Of a stretch of DNA of 39,567 bases, positions 30,825 through 37,821 are shown in pieces. This stretch comes from an uncultured Prevotella sp. (GTDB lineage: Bacteria; Bacteroidota; Bacteroidia; Bacteroidales; Bacteroidaceae), in assembly GCA_946183415.1 (NCBI GenBank), contig CAMHAM010000026.1:1-39567 (forward strand). Direction: 5' to 3'. Under the pieces are notes generated by a model. That model did no database searches and had not been told where the DNA came from. It worked only from the letters and a program-made list of their open reading frames with translations. Within the stretch, counting starts at the first letter, position 1, and every line of letters begins with the position of its first letter. Made by a program: the position numbers and the translations under genes.

Positions 30825-31991
30825 ATGATTGACAATCCTTTTGTGACAAATGGCTATGTCGGACCTGAGTACTTCTGCGACCGGGTGGACGAGACGGCTA
30901 TGCTTACCAACCTTCTGGTAAACGGTAATAATATTGCCCTGATGTCACCCCGCCGTGTGGGTAAGACCGACTTGATCAAACACTGTTTCCAACAAGAAGA
31001 GATGAAAGAGGACTACTATTGTTTCCTCATCGACATCTATGCCACAAACTCATTTCGGGATTTCGTGAGCATATTTGGGAAATCCATCCTTGAAACCTTG
31101 AAAACCAAAGGCAGGAAGGCTTGGGAAGCTTTTTTGAATACATTGTTGTCAATCCGGTCGGAGATTTCTTTCGATATCAACGGTAATCCCCAATGGGGCT
31201 TGGGTGTAGGTGCGATGACTCCCCCGCAAACGACGCTTGATGAGATATTCGCCTATCTGCGCTCAGCAGACAGACATTGCTTCGTTGCGATAGACGAGTT
31301 TCAACAGATTCTATATTATAATGATAACCAAAACGTTGAGGCATCCCTGCGTACTCAGATTCAGCAATGCTCGAATGCAAACTTTGTTTTTGCCGGTTCT
31401 CAGCGTCATCTGATGAGCGAAATGTTCCTCTCTCCTTCACGTCCTTTCTACCAGTCGGTGGTTCCCATGAGTCTTGGTTCAATACCGTTAGATCGCTATT
31501 GGGCTTTTGCAGAACCACAGTTTGCCAAGAATGGTGACAGACGGATATCCTACGAAGTGGTCGCATCAGTATATCAGCGTTTTGAAGGGATTACAGCCAA
31601 TGTGCAGCGCATCATGAACATGCTCTATATGCTGACGCCGAAGGGCGAGACTTGTACGTTGGATATGATTGACAGAGCCATTGACACCTATCTGCAATTG
31701 TCTTCCGCATATTACGGTGAACTGCTACGCCAGATGCCAGAGAAGCAGCGCAATGTTTTTTTGGCCATTGCTGCTGAAGGCCAGGTGAAATATATCTCTG
31801 GAGGTAAGTTCGTCCACAAATACCATCTTCCTTCAACCAGTTCGGTGGTTTCAGCGGTGAAAGGGCTGTTGGAGAAGGATTTCATTACTCAAAACGATAA
31901 TGTTTACAGCATTTATGACCGCTTCTTCCAATTATGGCTTGATGAGACTTACGTGAAAAAGACAGGCTCACTCAGTAAGAAAGATATGTAA
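30825..31991 (+). CDS. AAA ATPase (ATPase_2/STAND-like), paralogue of the 29103 gene
   Basis: 388 aa. NPFVTNGYVGPEYFCDRVDETAML at the start, Walker A SPRRVGKTDLIKHCF (about 41-55), Walker B VAIDEFQQILYYND (about 153-166), FAGSQRHLMSEMF with conserved Arg, and a C-terminal winged-helix segment (GKFVHKYHLPSTSSVVSAVKGLLEKDFIT). The N-terminal signature, Walker motifs and C-terminal wing match the minus-strand ATPase, so they are distant paralogues. Role unknown; such ATPases are frequent in Bacteroidota accessory DNA. It ends just before the first copy of a GC-rich 23-bp repeat. Confidence 0.9.
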   Translation: MIDNPFVTNGYVGPEYFCDRVDETAMLTNLLVNGNNIALMSPRRVGKTDLIKHCFQQEEMKEDYYCFLIDIYATNSFRDFVSIFGKSILETLKTKGRKAWEAFLNTLLSIRSEISFDINGNPQWGLGVGAMTPPQTTLDEIFAYLRSADRHCFVAIDEFQQILYYNDNQNVEASLRTQIQQCSNANFVFAGSQRHLMSEMFLSPSRPFYQSVVPMSLGSIPLDRYWAFAEPQFAKNGDRRISYEVVASVYQRFEGITANVQRIMNMLYMLTPKGETCTLDMIDRAIDTYLQLSSAYYGELLRQMPEKQRNVFLAIAAEGQVKYISGGKFVHKYHLPSTSSVVSAVKGLLEKDFITQNDNVYSIYDRFFQLWLDETYVKKTGSLSKKDM

Positions 31992-32001
31992 AAAGGGGAA
32001 G

Positions 32002-32024
32002 CTCGCCACCCGCCCGGCGGATTA
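32002..32024. repeat. GC-rich 23-bp repeat, copy 1
   Basis: Begins CTCGCCACCCGCCC and ends GCGGATTA; the only difference from copy 2 (33244-33266) is one base in the middle. In both copies the plus strand can be read as the C-terminus KLATRPAD followed by a stop, suggesting two fragments of the same gene end. Between the ATPase stop (31991) and the next promoter (32091) nothing else is seen. Confidence 0.75.
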
Positions 32025-32090
32025 GATAAGATTCATTAATCCTTGAAACAGGTTAGAGGAACCTTTTTGTAACTTTTTTCTTCATTTTGC

Positions 32091-32120
32091 TTGTTTATTC
32101 GGAAATAATCCGTATCTTTG
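32091..32120 (+). promoter_or_regulatory. Promoter of the DUF3791/DUF3990 operon
   Basis: TTG (32091-32093), 19 nt, TATCTTTG (32113-32120), 19 nt before the ATG at 32140. Confidence 0.75.
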
Positions 32121-32139
32121 CAAAATTAAGATACTGAAT

Positions 32140-32370
32140 ATGTTGAAAACGACAAGTAAAGCAACAGAATTTGTTATTTTCTGCATAGAGAATACAGCCG
32201 CTAAGTTGGGCATTTCTGCTCAGCAGTTATTTCTCGAACTGAAACGGACTGACGGGATCAAATCTTTTCTCTATCCCAGCTATCCTACTCTCCATACTCA
32301 GAGTAAAGAATATATTGTTGATGAGACAATTGAATACATTCGTCAGCATAATCCCGACTTTATCAAATAA
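32140..32370 (+). CDS. DUF3791 family protein (first of two)
   Basis: 76 aa. The pattern ATEFVIFCIENTAAKLGISAQQLFLELKRTDGIKSFLYPSYPTLHTQSKEYIVDETIEYI fits DUF3791: a long first helix with FVIFCIE, then GIS..Q....L..t..I..fl...Y..LHTqs.eYiv.e. It is small, soluble and probably helical. DUF3791 genes commonly neighbour DUF3990 genes in gut bacteria, as here, and are good candidates for the partner or antitoxin of the DUF3990 protein; that role is inferred. Promoter at 32091-32120; 10 nt to the ATG of the next gene. Confidence 0.85.
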   Translation: MLKTTSKATEFVIFCIENTAAKLGISAQQLFLELKRTDGIKSFLYPSYPTLHTQSKEYIVDETIEYIRQHNPDFIK

Positions 32371-32380
32371 AACATAAGTG

Positions 32381-32869
32381 ATGAAGGTATACCACGGTTC
32401 TACAGTTATAGTAAATGCCCCATTAGTAGGAGTCGGTAGAAGAAACCTTGACTTTGGCAAGGGCTTTTATATCACTGACTTGAAAGAGCAGGCTATATCA
32501 TGGGCAAGCCGTCCTCTGAATGTAAATAAGTCACAAATACTGAATGTATATGAGTTTGATAAAGACGGTGTGCAAAAGGGCAACTACCGATATAAGCAAT
32601 TTATGGCTTACGATGTCGAATGGCTTGAGTTTGTCATTGCCAGTCGAAAAGGTCAGGCAGTTTGGCAAGGCTTTGATGTGATAGAAGGTGGTATTGCCAA
32701 CGATCGCGTATTCAATACCATCGAGTTGTATAGTCAGGGACTAATTACGCAGGATATTGCATTGCAGAGGCTTCAATACGAGCAGCCAAATAACCAAATT
32801 TGCATTCTCAATCAGACGGTAGCAGACAATTATCTGCACTTCATAGAATCGAGCATCATTAATGATTAA
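32381..32869 (+). CDS. DUF3990 family protein, ADP-ribosyltransferase-like fold
   Basis: 162 aa. N-terminal KVYHGS (His5) and DFGKGFYITD (Tyr30) match the H and Y positions of H-Y-E type ADP-ribosyltransferases, to whose clan DUF3990 is, as I recall, assigned. The rest shows the DUF3990 pattern: WLEFVIASRKG, FDVIEGGIANDRVFNTIELYSQGLI, and QICILNQTVADNYLHF, a run also seen in other DUF3990 proteins. The third residue of the triad is uncertain; Glu115 in TIELY is one candidate. ATG 32381 is preferred over the adjacent GTG 32378. A toxin that modifies a host molecule is the natural guess, not shown. It is flanked on both sides by DUF3791 genes in one operon. Confidence 0.85.
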   Translation: MKVYHGSTVIVNAPLVGVGRRNLDFGKGFYITDLKEQAISWASRPLNVNKSQILNVYEFDKDGVQKGNYRYKQFMAYDVEWLEFVIASRKGQAVWQGFDVIEGGIANDRVFNTIELYSQGLITQDIALQRLQYEQPNNQICILNQTVADNYLHFIESSIIND

Positions 32870-32880
32870 GGAGAAAAGGA

Positions 32881-33105
32881 ATGAATGAGCAGCCATTAAT
32901 CAATGAAACGTTGTTGCAGATGAAGTATGCCAGAGTTGTTTCGTTATTGGCCGAGACACTTGGTATCAGCGATGATAGGGCACTTGAGCTGTTCTACACT
33001 TCAGATACATATACTTATCTTAGCCGCAAGATGTATCATCTTCACAATATGAGCGATGCATATCTAGTGGACGAACTACTGCTTGAACTTCAATCTAAGC
33101 AGTAA
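32881..33105 (+). CDS. DUF3791 family protein (second copy)
   Basis: 74 aa. The helical pattern MKYARVVSLLAETLGISDDRALELFYTSDTYTYLSRKMYHLHNMSDAYLVDELLLEL resembles DUF3791: LG.s...AL..FY.S.t...L......LH..SD.Yl..El. It is only distantly similar to the first DUF3791 protein upstream, so the two are unlikely to be recent duplicates. It begins 11 nt after the DUF3990 gene and has a purine-rich aaggagaaaagga before the ATG. A partner/antitoxin role is inferred from gene order. Confidence 0.82.
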   Translation: MNEQPLINETLLQMKYARVVSLLAETLGISDDRALELFYTSDTYTYLSRKMYHLHNMSDAYLVDELLLELQSKQ

Positions 33106-33171
33106 GTATCTGCTATCTACGCCATATTCTCTATTTGATATTCTTCATTATCTTATTTCTATTAGCACTAG

Positions 33172-33267
33172 GCCGTTTCTGGCAGCACCTTCACCAGCCA
33201 CTCTGGCAGTTGGATTCATGTCTGGGACAAGACAGGCAAGAAACTCGCCACCCGCCCTGCGGATTAA
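33172..33267 (+). pseudogene. 3' remnant of an unidentified gene
   Basis: After a TAG, 31 codons read AVSGSTFTSHSGSWIHVWD and end KLATRPAD-stop (33265-33267). No start codon and no recognised family. Its last eight codons coincide with the 23-bp repeat, and the same eight residues are encoded by copy 1 after the ATPase gene. Confidence 0.4.
33244..33266. repeat. GC-rich 23-bp repeat, copy 2
   Basis: One mismatch to copy 1 at 32002-32024. The two copies are 1,242 bp apart, in the same orientation, and bracket the DUF3791-DUF3990-DUF3791 operon with its promoter. Confidence 0.75.
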
Positions 33268-33420
33268 TGAAGACCTGTAAATAGTCCCATACGTGAGAGC
33301 AATTTATCGGTGCTTTTATAAATAATTTGCCGAAAAAATCAAAAACTAATGACATACGACATAATGCTTGTCAAAAATACTTGATTATCAGCTGGTTAGT
33401 TGTAAATTATAGGTTTGACA

Positions 33421-33475
33421 AATGACATGTTAATGACATACTAATGACATAGAAACGACATACTAATGACATAAA
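33421..33475. repeat. Left array: five 11-bp iterons, consensus AATGACATAnn
   Basis: AATGACATGTT, AATGACATACT, AATGACATAGA, AACGACATACT, AATGACATAAA run without gaps. An 11-bp period puts every copy on the same face of the helix. Confidence 0.9.
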
Positions 33476-33495
33476 TGGTCTGTTTCTTAGCTGAC

Positions 33496-33519
33496 GATGG
33501 GCCATATAAAGTGCCCATC
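33496..33519. repeat. 7-bp inverted repeat in the centre of the element
   Basis: GATGGGC (33496-33502) and GCCCATC (33513-33519) with a 10-nt AT-rich loop. Confidence 0.6.
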
Positions 33520-33539
33520 AGGGACAATCTGACGGAGGA

Positions 33540-33605
33540 TTCCCACGTTGGGAACATAATATTCCCACGTTGGGAATGAAGTATTCCCACGTTGGGAATC
33601 AATAA
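33540..33605. repeat. Three 22-bp tandem repeats with palindrome TTCCCACGTTGGGAA
   Basis: The 15-bp near-palindrome (arms TTCCCA and TGGGAA around CGT) occurs at 33540-33554, 33562-33576 and 33584-33598, exactly 22 bp apart, separated by variable 7-bp AT-rich spacers. Only the palindrome is conserved, which is typical of binding sites for a dimeric protein. Confidence 0.9.
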
Positions 33606-33633
33606 CGAACCTAAGGATTGCGAATAAGCGGCA

Positions 33634-33670
33634 CTTATGCTGCAATAAGGAACCCTTATTGCAGCATAAG
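33634..33670. repeat. Perfect 17-bp hairpin with 3-nt loop
   Basis: CTTATGCTGCAATAAGG (33634-33650), loop aac, then its exact complement (33654-33670). Nine bases of the right arm (ccttattgc) occur again at 33675-33683. No T-run follows, so a terminator is unlikely. Confidence 0.88.
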
Positions 33671-33688
33671 GCCCCCTTATTGCCCCTC

Positions 33689-33743
33689 TTTATGTCATTA
33701 GTATGTCATTAATATGTCGTTTCTATGTCGTTTCTATGTCATT
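33689..33743. repeat. Right array: five inverted 11-bp iterons
   Basis: Read on the minus strand the units are AATGACATAGA, AACGACATAGA, AACGACATATT, AATGACATACT, AATGACATAAA. The unit nearest the centre (AATGACATAAA) is identical to the innermost unit of the left array, so the two arrays mirror each other. Confidence 0.9.
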
Positions 33744-33849
33744 TCAAAATTTCACAAACATCTGATAACAAGCCTAATACAACAGCATTTATGTCATATG
33801 TCATTAGTTTTTAAGATTTTAACCAAAATTTTATAATAGTGACTATTGA

Positions 33850-34078
33850 GCGTCTGCCCTGGTGGCCACTGGAAACCGAGGCGGTAGAGCACCTGCGTGG
33901 TATAGCTGTTGGTAGCTTCTATCCGAGCAAGCTGTATAATGGCATGTGCCACCTCGTCGATGGGTGAGAACTCGAAATACTTGTCGAGTGCCTCGTAAGG
34001 TATCATTCCTATCACAACGTATGCACGTAGGGTGGCTACAATTTCACTGGTCGAATGCCATCTTTGCAGGAAAAGCAA
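33850..34078 (-). pseudogene. Possible fragment of a thioester-reductase/SDR-type gene
   Basis: A minus-strand frame reads ATLRAYVVIGMIPYEALD, FEFSPIDEVAHAIIQLA and SYTTQVLYRLGFQWPP. This resembles the C-terminal part of a thioester reductase (NAD_binding_4/extended SDR) domain, where an EFSPIDxxAxAIxxLA segment is usual. It has no start and its 3' end runs into the outer arm of the inverted-repeat element, so it appears truncated on both sides. The family call is from memory and tentative. Confidence 0.4.
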
Positions 34079-34104
34079 GGTACTACATGGCAACCTTTTG
34101 CGCC

Positions 34105-34163
34105 TGCGCAAAATGCTTTACGTGTCTACGCAAAACACTTTACGCGTGTACGCAAAATAGTGG
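34105..34163. repeat. Degenerate 22-bp tandem repeats with a palindrome
   Basis: TGCGCAAAATGCTTTACGTG (first 20 bases of unit 34105-34126), TACGCAAAACACTTTACGCG (34127-34148) and the partial TACGCAAAATAGTGG (34149-34163). The first unit overlaps a perfect palindrome TTTTGCGC-CT-GCGCAAAA (34096-34113). The remaining ~60 bp to the next gene end show nothing else. Confidence 0.7.
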
Positions 34164-34223
34164 GCCTGTTTTTTGAGTCATGAACATCATCATGGCTATA
34201 TCATAGTATGATACATAGTAGGG

Positions 34224-34733
34224 TTACTCCTGATCTTCGAGGTAGAATTTGGAGTAGGCAACGTAGTGCTCCGCGTTATCGGTCTGGCCGGGGCGCACGG
34301 GCTTGATGTACTTGGCTGGTACGCCGCCCCAGATTTCGCCTGCAGGGATCTTCGTGTTCTGGAGTACGAGGGCTCCTGCGGCTACGATGGCACCTTCGCC
34401 CACCTCGCAGCCGTCGAGCAGGGTGGAGCCCATGCCTATCAGGGCATGGTCGTGGATGGTGCAGGCATGCACGGTGACGTTATGGCCTATCGTCACGTAG
34501 TTGCCGATATGGGTAGGACCTGTGTCGAAGGTTACATGCACGCAGCTGCCGTCCTGGATGTTCGTGCAGTTGCCGATGGTGATTGGGGCTACGTCGCCAC
34601 GAACGACGGCATTGAACCATACGGAGCACTCATCGCCCATCGTCACATCACCCACAATCGTGGCATTCTCGCTAAAATAGCAATCTCGCCCCCATTTGGG
34701 AGCGAGACCGCGATATGATTTGATCAAAGCCAT
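34224..34733 (-). CDS. Gamma-class carbonic anhydrase family protein
   Basis: 169 aa, typical for the left-handed beta-helix family (YrdA/PaaY-like). Hexapeptide turns run through [49 protein letters not shown], with the metal-site His in GSCVH (about 67) and later [15 protein letters not shown] (about 87-101), which supplies the further two His ligands. [10 protein letters not shown] closes the helix and a C-terminal helix follows. Such proteins are zinc-dependent hydratases or acyltransferase-like; true CO2 hydration is not established. It begins 2 nt after mdh on the same strand and should be co-transcribed with it. Confidence 0.93.
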   Translation of the reverse strand: MALIKSYRGLAPKWGRDCYFSENATIVGDVTMGDECSVWFNAVVRGDVAPITIGNCTNIQDGSCVHVTFDTGPTHIGNYVTIGHNVTVHACTIHDHALIGMGSTLLDGCEVGEGAIVAAGALVLQNTKIPAGEIWGGVPAKYIKPVRPGQTDNAEHYVAYSKFYLEDQE

Positions 34734-34735
34734 AA

Positions 34736-35725
34736 TTAGAGGTTTGGATTGATCTTATTCCACTCTGATACGGGAGGAACGATGTTCAGCGTAACCAGCT
34801 CGTCGCGCATCTTGCAGAGGTGCTCGTAGCTCTGGTCGAGCTTGGCGTTCTCCTCGGGCGTGCCCTGGGGAACCTCGAACTTGGCACCCTCAGCTGTCAT
34901 GGTGGTCTTCATGGCCATCATGATGTGGTCGTACTTATCAGTCTTAACGTATGTTCCAACGGGGAAGCGGAAAGGCTCACCACCCATAGCGGCACGGATC
35001 ATCTCAACTGAGAGATATGCAGGGCTCTGGAATGAGCTGCGTCCGCGAAGCTCGATGATCTTGGCACCACCCTTGGTAACGTCGATCTTCATCTGCTCCC
35101 ACTCCTCAGCGGGGAACTCTGCTGTGCCGATGATGTCGGTAAGCTTGCGGCCTGCAATCTCTACATGGCTGCCGAATACGGCCATCTGCTCACCATGGCC
35201 ACCATAGGTAGCGCAACCAGTGATCTGATTCTGCATAACACCGAACTTCTTGGCCAGTGCGCTCTGCAGACGGGTTGTGTCGAGACCTGCGAGGGTAGTA
35301 ACCTGACCTGGTTTCAGACCAGAATACAGCAGTGTTACCAGACCTGTAAGGTCAGCAGGGTTGAAGATGATGACCACGTGCTTAACATCGGGGCAGAACT
35401 TCTTGATGTTCTGGCCAAGCTCCTCTGCAATCTTGCAGTTACCAGCGAGCAGATCCTCACGGGTCATACCTGCCTTACGTGGAGCACCACCTGAAGAGAT
35501 GATGTACTTAGCATTCTTGAAAGCCTCCTCGGCGTCGGTTGTAGCAACGATGTTTACATCGTCGAAACCACTCTGGCGCATCTCCTCAGCAACACCCTCT
35601 GGAGAGAAAACGTCGTATAGACAAATCTCAGTTGTCAGACCCATCATCAAAGCGGTCTGAGCCATGTTTGAACCAATCATACCGGCAGCGCCTACGATGG
35701 TCAACTTCTCGTTTGTTAATGCCAT
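34736..35725 (-). CDS. mdh: Malate dehydrogenase
   Basis: 329 aa from the ATG at 35725. NAD-dependent oxidation of malate to oxaloacetate, or the reverse reductive branch used by fermenting Bacteroidales on the way to succinate. N-terminal Rossmann fold [22 protein letters not shown] (about 7-28), [23 protein letters not shown] (mobile-loop Arg residues), [30 protein letters not shown] (Asp/Arg of the active site) and TYGGHGEQM with the catalytic His. The ATG at 35788 would precede the -7 box and is rejected. Promoter box: CAAAGATA on the given strand at 35766-35773. Confidence 0.95.
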   Translation of the reverse strand: MALTNEKLTIVGAAGMIGSNMAQTALMMGLTTEICLYDVFSPEGVAEEMRQSGFDDVNIVATTDAEEAFKNAKYIISSGGAPRKAGMTREDLLAGNCKIAEELGQNIKKFCPDVKHVVIIFNPADLTGLVTLLYSGLKPGQVTTLAGLDTTRLQSALAKKFGVMQNQITGCATYGGHGEQMAVFGSHVEIAGRKLTDIIGTAEFPAEEWEQMKIDVTKGGAKIIELRGRSSFQSPAYLSVEMIRAAMGGEPFRFPVGTYVKTDKYDHIMMAMKTTMTAEGAKFEVPQGTPEENAKLDQSYEHLCKMRDELVTLNIVPPVSEWNKINPNL

Positions 35726-35765
35726 AATTGTATAAATAATATTGTTTGAGTAATCAAAAGTGCTG

Positions 35766-35773
35766 CAAAGATA
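35766..35773 (-). promoter_or_regulatory. -7 box of mdh
   Basis: Minus-strand TATCTTTG, 40 nt before ATG 35725; decides against the longer N-terminus. The -33 box is weak. Confidence 0.6.
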
Positions 35774-35825
35774 AGAAAAAAGCTGCATATTTCCTCTCTT
35801 TTTATTATTAATCTTCGTTAATCTG

Positions 35826-35856
35826 TTGAAACTCTGCCAAAATCTTTGTACCTTTG
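35826..35856 (+). promoter_or_regulatory. Promoter of the aminopeptidase P gene
   Basis: TTG (35826-35828), 20 nt, TACCTTTG (35849-35856), 30 nt before ATG 35887. Confidence 0.75.
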
Positions 35857-35886
35857 TAAAGTCGAAATTACAAAAACGGATAAGAA

Positions 35887-37662
35887 ATGAATATTAATGA
35901 GCGAATTGAAGCCCTTAGGGAGGTGATGCGCCGTGAGCATCTCTCGGCTTTTATTTTCCCCAGTACTGATCCTCATCAGGGTGAGTATGTGCCTGACCAC
36001 TGGAAAGGGCGTGAGTTTATTTCGGGCTTCAATGGATCGGCAGGGACTGCAGTGGTGACCTTGAAGTCTGCCGCTTTGTGGACTGATTCCCGTTACTTCC
36101 TCGCAGCGGAAGAACAGCTAAAGGGAACAGAGTACCAGTTGATGAAGCTGAAGATAGAAGGCACGCCTACGATAGCGGAGTGGATAGGCCGCGAGTGTGG
36201 CCCTGGGGCTGAGGTTGGTGTCGACGGTATGGTGAATTCTGCCAATTCCGTCAAAGGGCTGATTGCCGACCTCCGCAAACAAGGGGGTATAACCGTTCGC
36301 ACGAATCTGGATCCGCTCTCCCAGATATGGCGCAACAGGCCTGCTGTTCCTGAGGATAAGGTGGAGATCTATCCGATGGAATATTCTGGGGAGGCTGCTC
36401 ATGATAAGATTGCCCGTATCCGGAAGGCTCTTCGCGAGTTGCATGCTGACGGTATGCTGATGTCGGCCCTTGATGACATCGCATGGACTTTGAATCTTCG
36501 CGGATCTGATGTGCATTGCAATCCTGTGTTCGTGAGCTATCTGCTGATTTCGTCGAAAGACGTTACTATATATATTAATAAGGTGAAACTTAAGCCGGAT
36601 GTCTTGGCCTATCTGAGTGCCGAAGGGGTAGGGGTGGCTCCTTATGAGGATGTGAAGAAAGGGCTGAAGGATTATTTCGAGTATAATATCCTGCTTGATC
36701 CTGATGAAGTGAACTATACGCTTTACAAGACTGTGGGGCGCGAGATCGTAGAGGCGGAATCGCCCGTGAAGCGGCTGAAAACCATTAAGAATGAAAGGGA
36801 AATAGCGGGTTTTAAGTCTGCGATGCTGAAAGACGGCATCGCTATGGTGAAATTCCTGAAATGGTTGAAACCTGCCGTTGAGGCTGGCGGACAGACAGAG
36901 ATGTCTGTCGATGAGAAACTGACCTCGCTACGTGCAGAACAGCCATTGTTCAGAGGACTCTCCTTCGATACAATCGCTGGCTATCAGGCACATGGAGCCA
37001 TTGTGCACTATGAGGCAACGCCAGCTACTGATGCGCCGCTGAAAGCTGAAGGGCTATTGTTGCTCGACAGTGGTGGCCAGTATCTTGACGGTACGACAGA
37101 TATTACGCGCACCATAGCGCTGGGGCCTCTGACTGACGAGCAGCGACATGTCTACACCTTGGTGCTAAAAGGGCATATTCAGATAGAGCTTTGCAAGTTC
37201 CCCAGTGGCTCAAGTGGTACTCAGATTGATATCCTTGCCAGGAAGGACATGTGGCGCGAGGGTCTGAACTACCTGCATGGCACAGGTCACGGGGTGGGGA
37301 CTTACCTGAACGTTCACGAGGGGCCCCACCAGTTCCGTATGGAGTGGAAGCCAGCCCCGTTAGTAGCAGGTATGACGATTACTGATGAACCTGGTGTCTA
37401 TCTGACAGATAAGTTTGGCGTGCGCATAGAGAACACGCTTCTGATAACGCCCTATATGGAAACGGAGTTCGGTAGGTTCCTGCAGTTTGAGCCGCTTACC
37501 CTTTGCCCCATTGACAAGGCACCCATCGTTATTGACATGCTGACTCAGGAAGAGATACTGTGGCTTGACAATTACCATCAAAAAGTATTTGAAACCCTTT
37601 CGCCTCATCTTGAAAACGATGATGTGGAGTGGTTGCGTGAAGCCTGTTCTCCAATACTTTAG
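35887..37662 (+). CDS. pepP: Xaa-Pro aminopeptidase (M24 family)
   Basis: 591 aa, the three-domain form (two creatinase-like N-terminal domains of about 130-180 residues each, then the M24 pita-bread catalytic domain from about 310). It opens MNINERIEALREVMRREHLSAFIFPSTDPHQGEYV. Metal-site motifs are intact: DSGGQYLDGTTDITRT with two Asp ligands, GTGHGVGTYLNVHEGP with the His ligands, and ITDEPGVYL and GVRIENTLLI with the Glu ligands. It removes N-terminal residues preceding proline, in the cytoplasm (no signal peptide). It has its own promoter and is followed by the rpsU promoter. Confidence 0.95.
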   Translation: MNINERIEALREVMRREHLSAFIFPSTDPHQGEYVPDHWKGREFISGFNGSAGTAVVTLKSAALWTDSRYFLAAEEQLKGTEYQLMKLKIEGTPTIAEWIGRECGPGAEVGVDGMVNSANSVKGLIADLRKQGGITVRTNLDPLSQIWRNRPAVPEDKVEIYPMEYSGEAAHDKIARIRKALRELHADGMLMSALDDIAWTLNLRGSDVHCNPVFVSYLLISSKDVTIYINKVKLKPDVLAYLSAEGVGVAPYEDVKKGLKDYFEYNILLDPDEVNYTLYKTVGREIVEAESPVKRLKTIKNEREIAGFKSAMLKDGIAMVKFLKWLKPAVEAGGQTEMSVDEKLTSLRAEQPLFRGLSFDTIAGYQAHGAIVHYEATPATDAPLKAEGLLLLDSGGQYLDGTTDITRTIALGPLTDEQRHVYTLVLKGHIQIELCKFPSGSSGTQIDILARKDMWREGLNYLHGTGHGVGTYLNVHEGPHQFRMEWKPAPLVAGMTITDEPGVYLTDKFGVRIENTLLITPYMETEFGRFLQFEPLTLCPIDKAPIVIDMLTQEEILWLDNYHQKVFETLSPHLENDDVEWLREACSPIL

Positions 37663-37722
37663 CAGAAAAAATGAATGTCGCAAGGAAAAAACAGCTCATT
37701 TTTAATAAAAATAGGCTAAAAA

Positions 37723-37754
37723 TTTGTGAGATTTCTAAAAAATCAGTAACTTTG
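37723..37754 (+). promoter_or_regulatory. Promoter of rpsU
   Basis: TTTG (37723-37726), 20 nt, TAACTTTG (37747-37754); a leader of about 60 nt precedes ATG 37822. Confidence 0.8.
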
Positions 37755-37821
37755 CACCCGCTTTTCGTGGCACCTGTGCCCGAGGCATTAAGTTTAACAT
37801 AAAATATTAAAAGCAAAGACA

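Larger units (their letters stand above)
33341..33812. mobile_element. Structured noncoding inverted-repeat element (MITE-like or origin-like)
   Basis: About 470 bp without a gene, bounded by imperfect inverted arms: aaaaactaatgacatacgac ... (33341-33368) against its complement at 33784-33812, with matching stretches (cttg.ttatcag and tttg..aatgacat) continuing inward. Inside lie two inverted arrays of five 11-bp iterons, then in the centre a 7-bp stem (33496-33519), three 22-bp palindromic repeats and a perfect 17-bp hairpin. Weaker inverted similarity continues outward to about 33312 and 33842. No target duplication is clear. The plus strand is full of stops. What it does is unknown: a nonautonomous transposable element, a plasmid-type origin or a partition/recombination site would all fit. 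Confidence 0.65.

Noticed and set aside
33083..33280. Frame of 65 codons overlapping the end of the second DUF3791 gene
   Set aside because: It overlaps a real gene and a different frame in 33172-33267 gives a more convincing gene remnant.
33540..33605. CRISPR array
   Set aside because: Repeats are 15 bp with 7-bp spacers, palindromic throughout, only three copies, and no cas genes are nearby.
35726..35788. 21-residue N-terminal extension of malate dehydrogenase
   Set aside because: The -7 box at 35766-35773 lies inside it and the conserved fold begins at the ATG at 35725.
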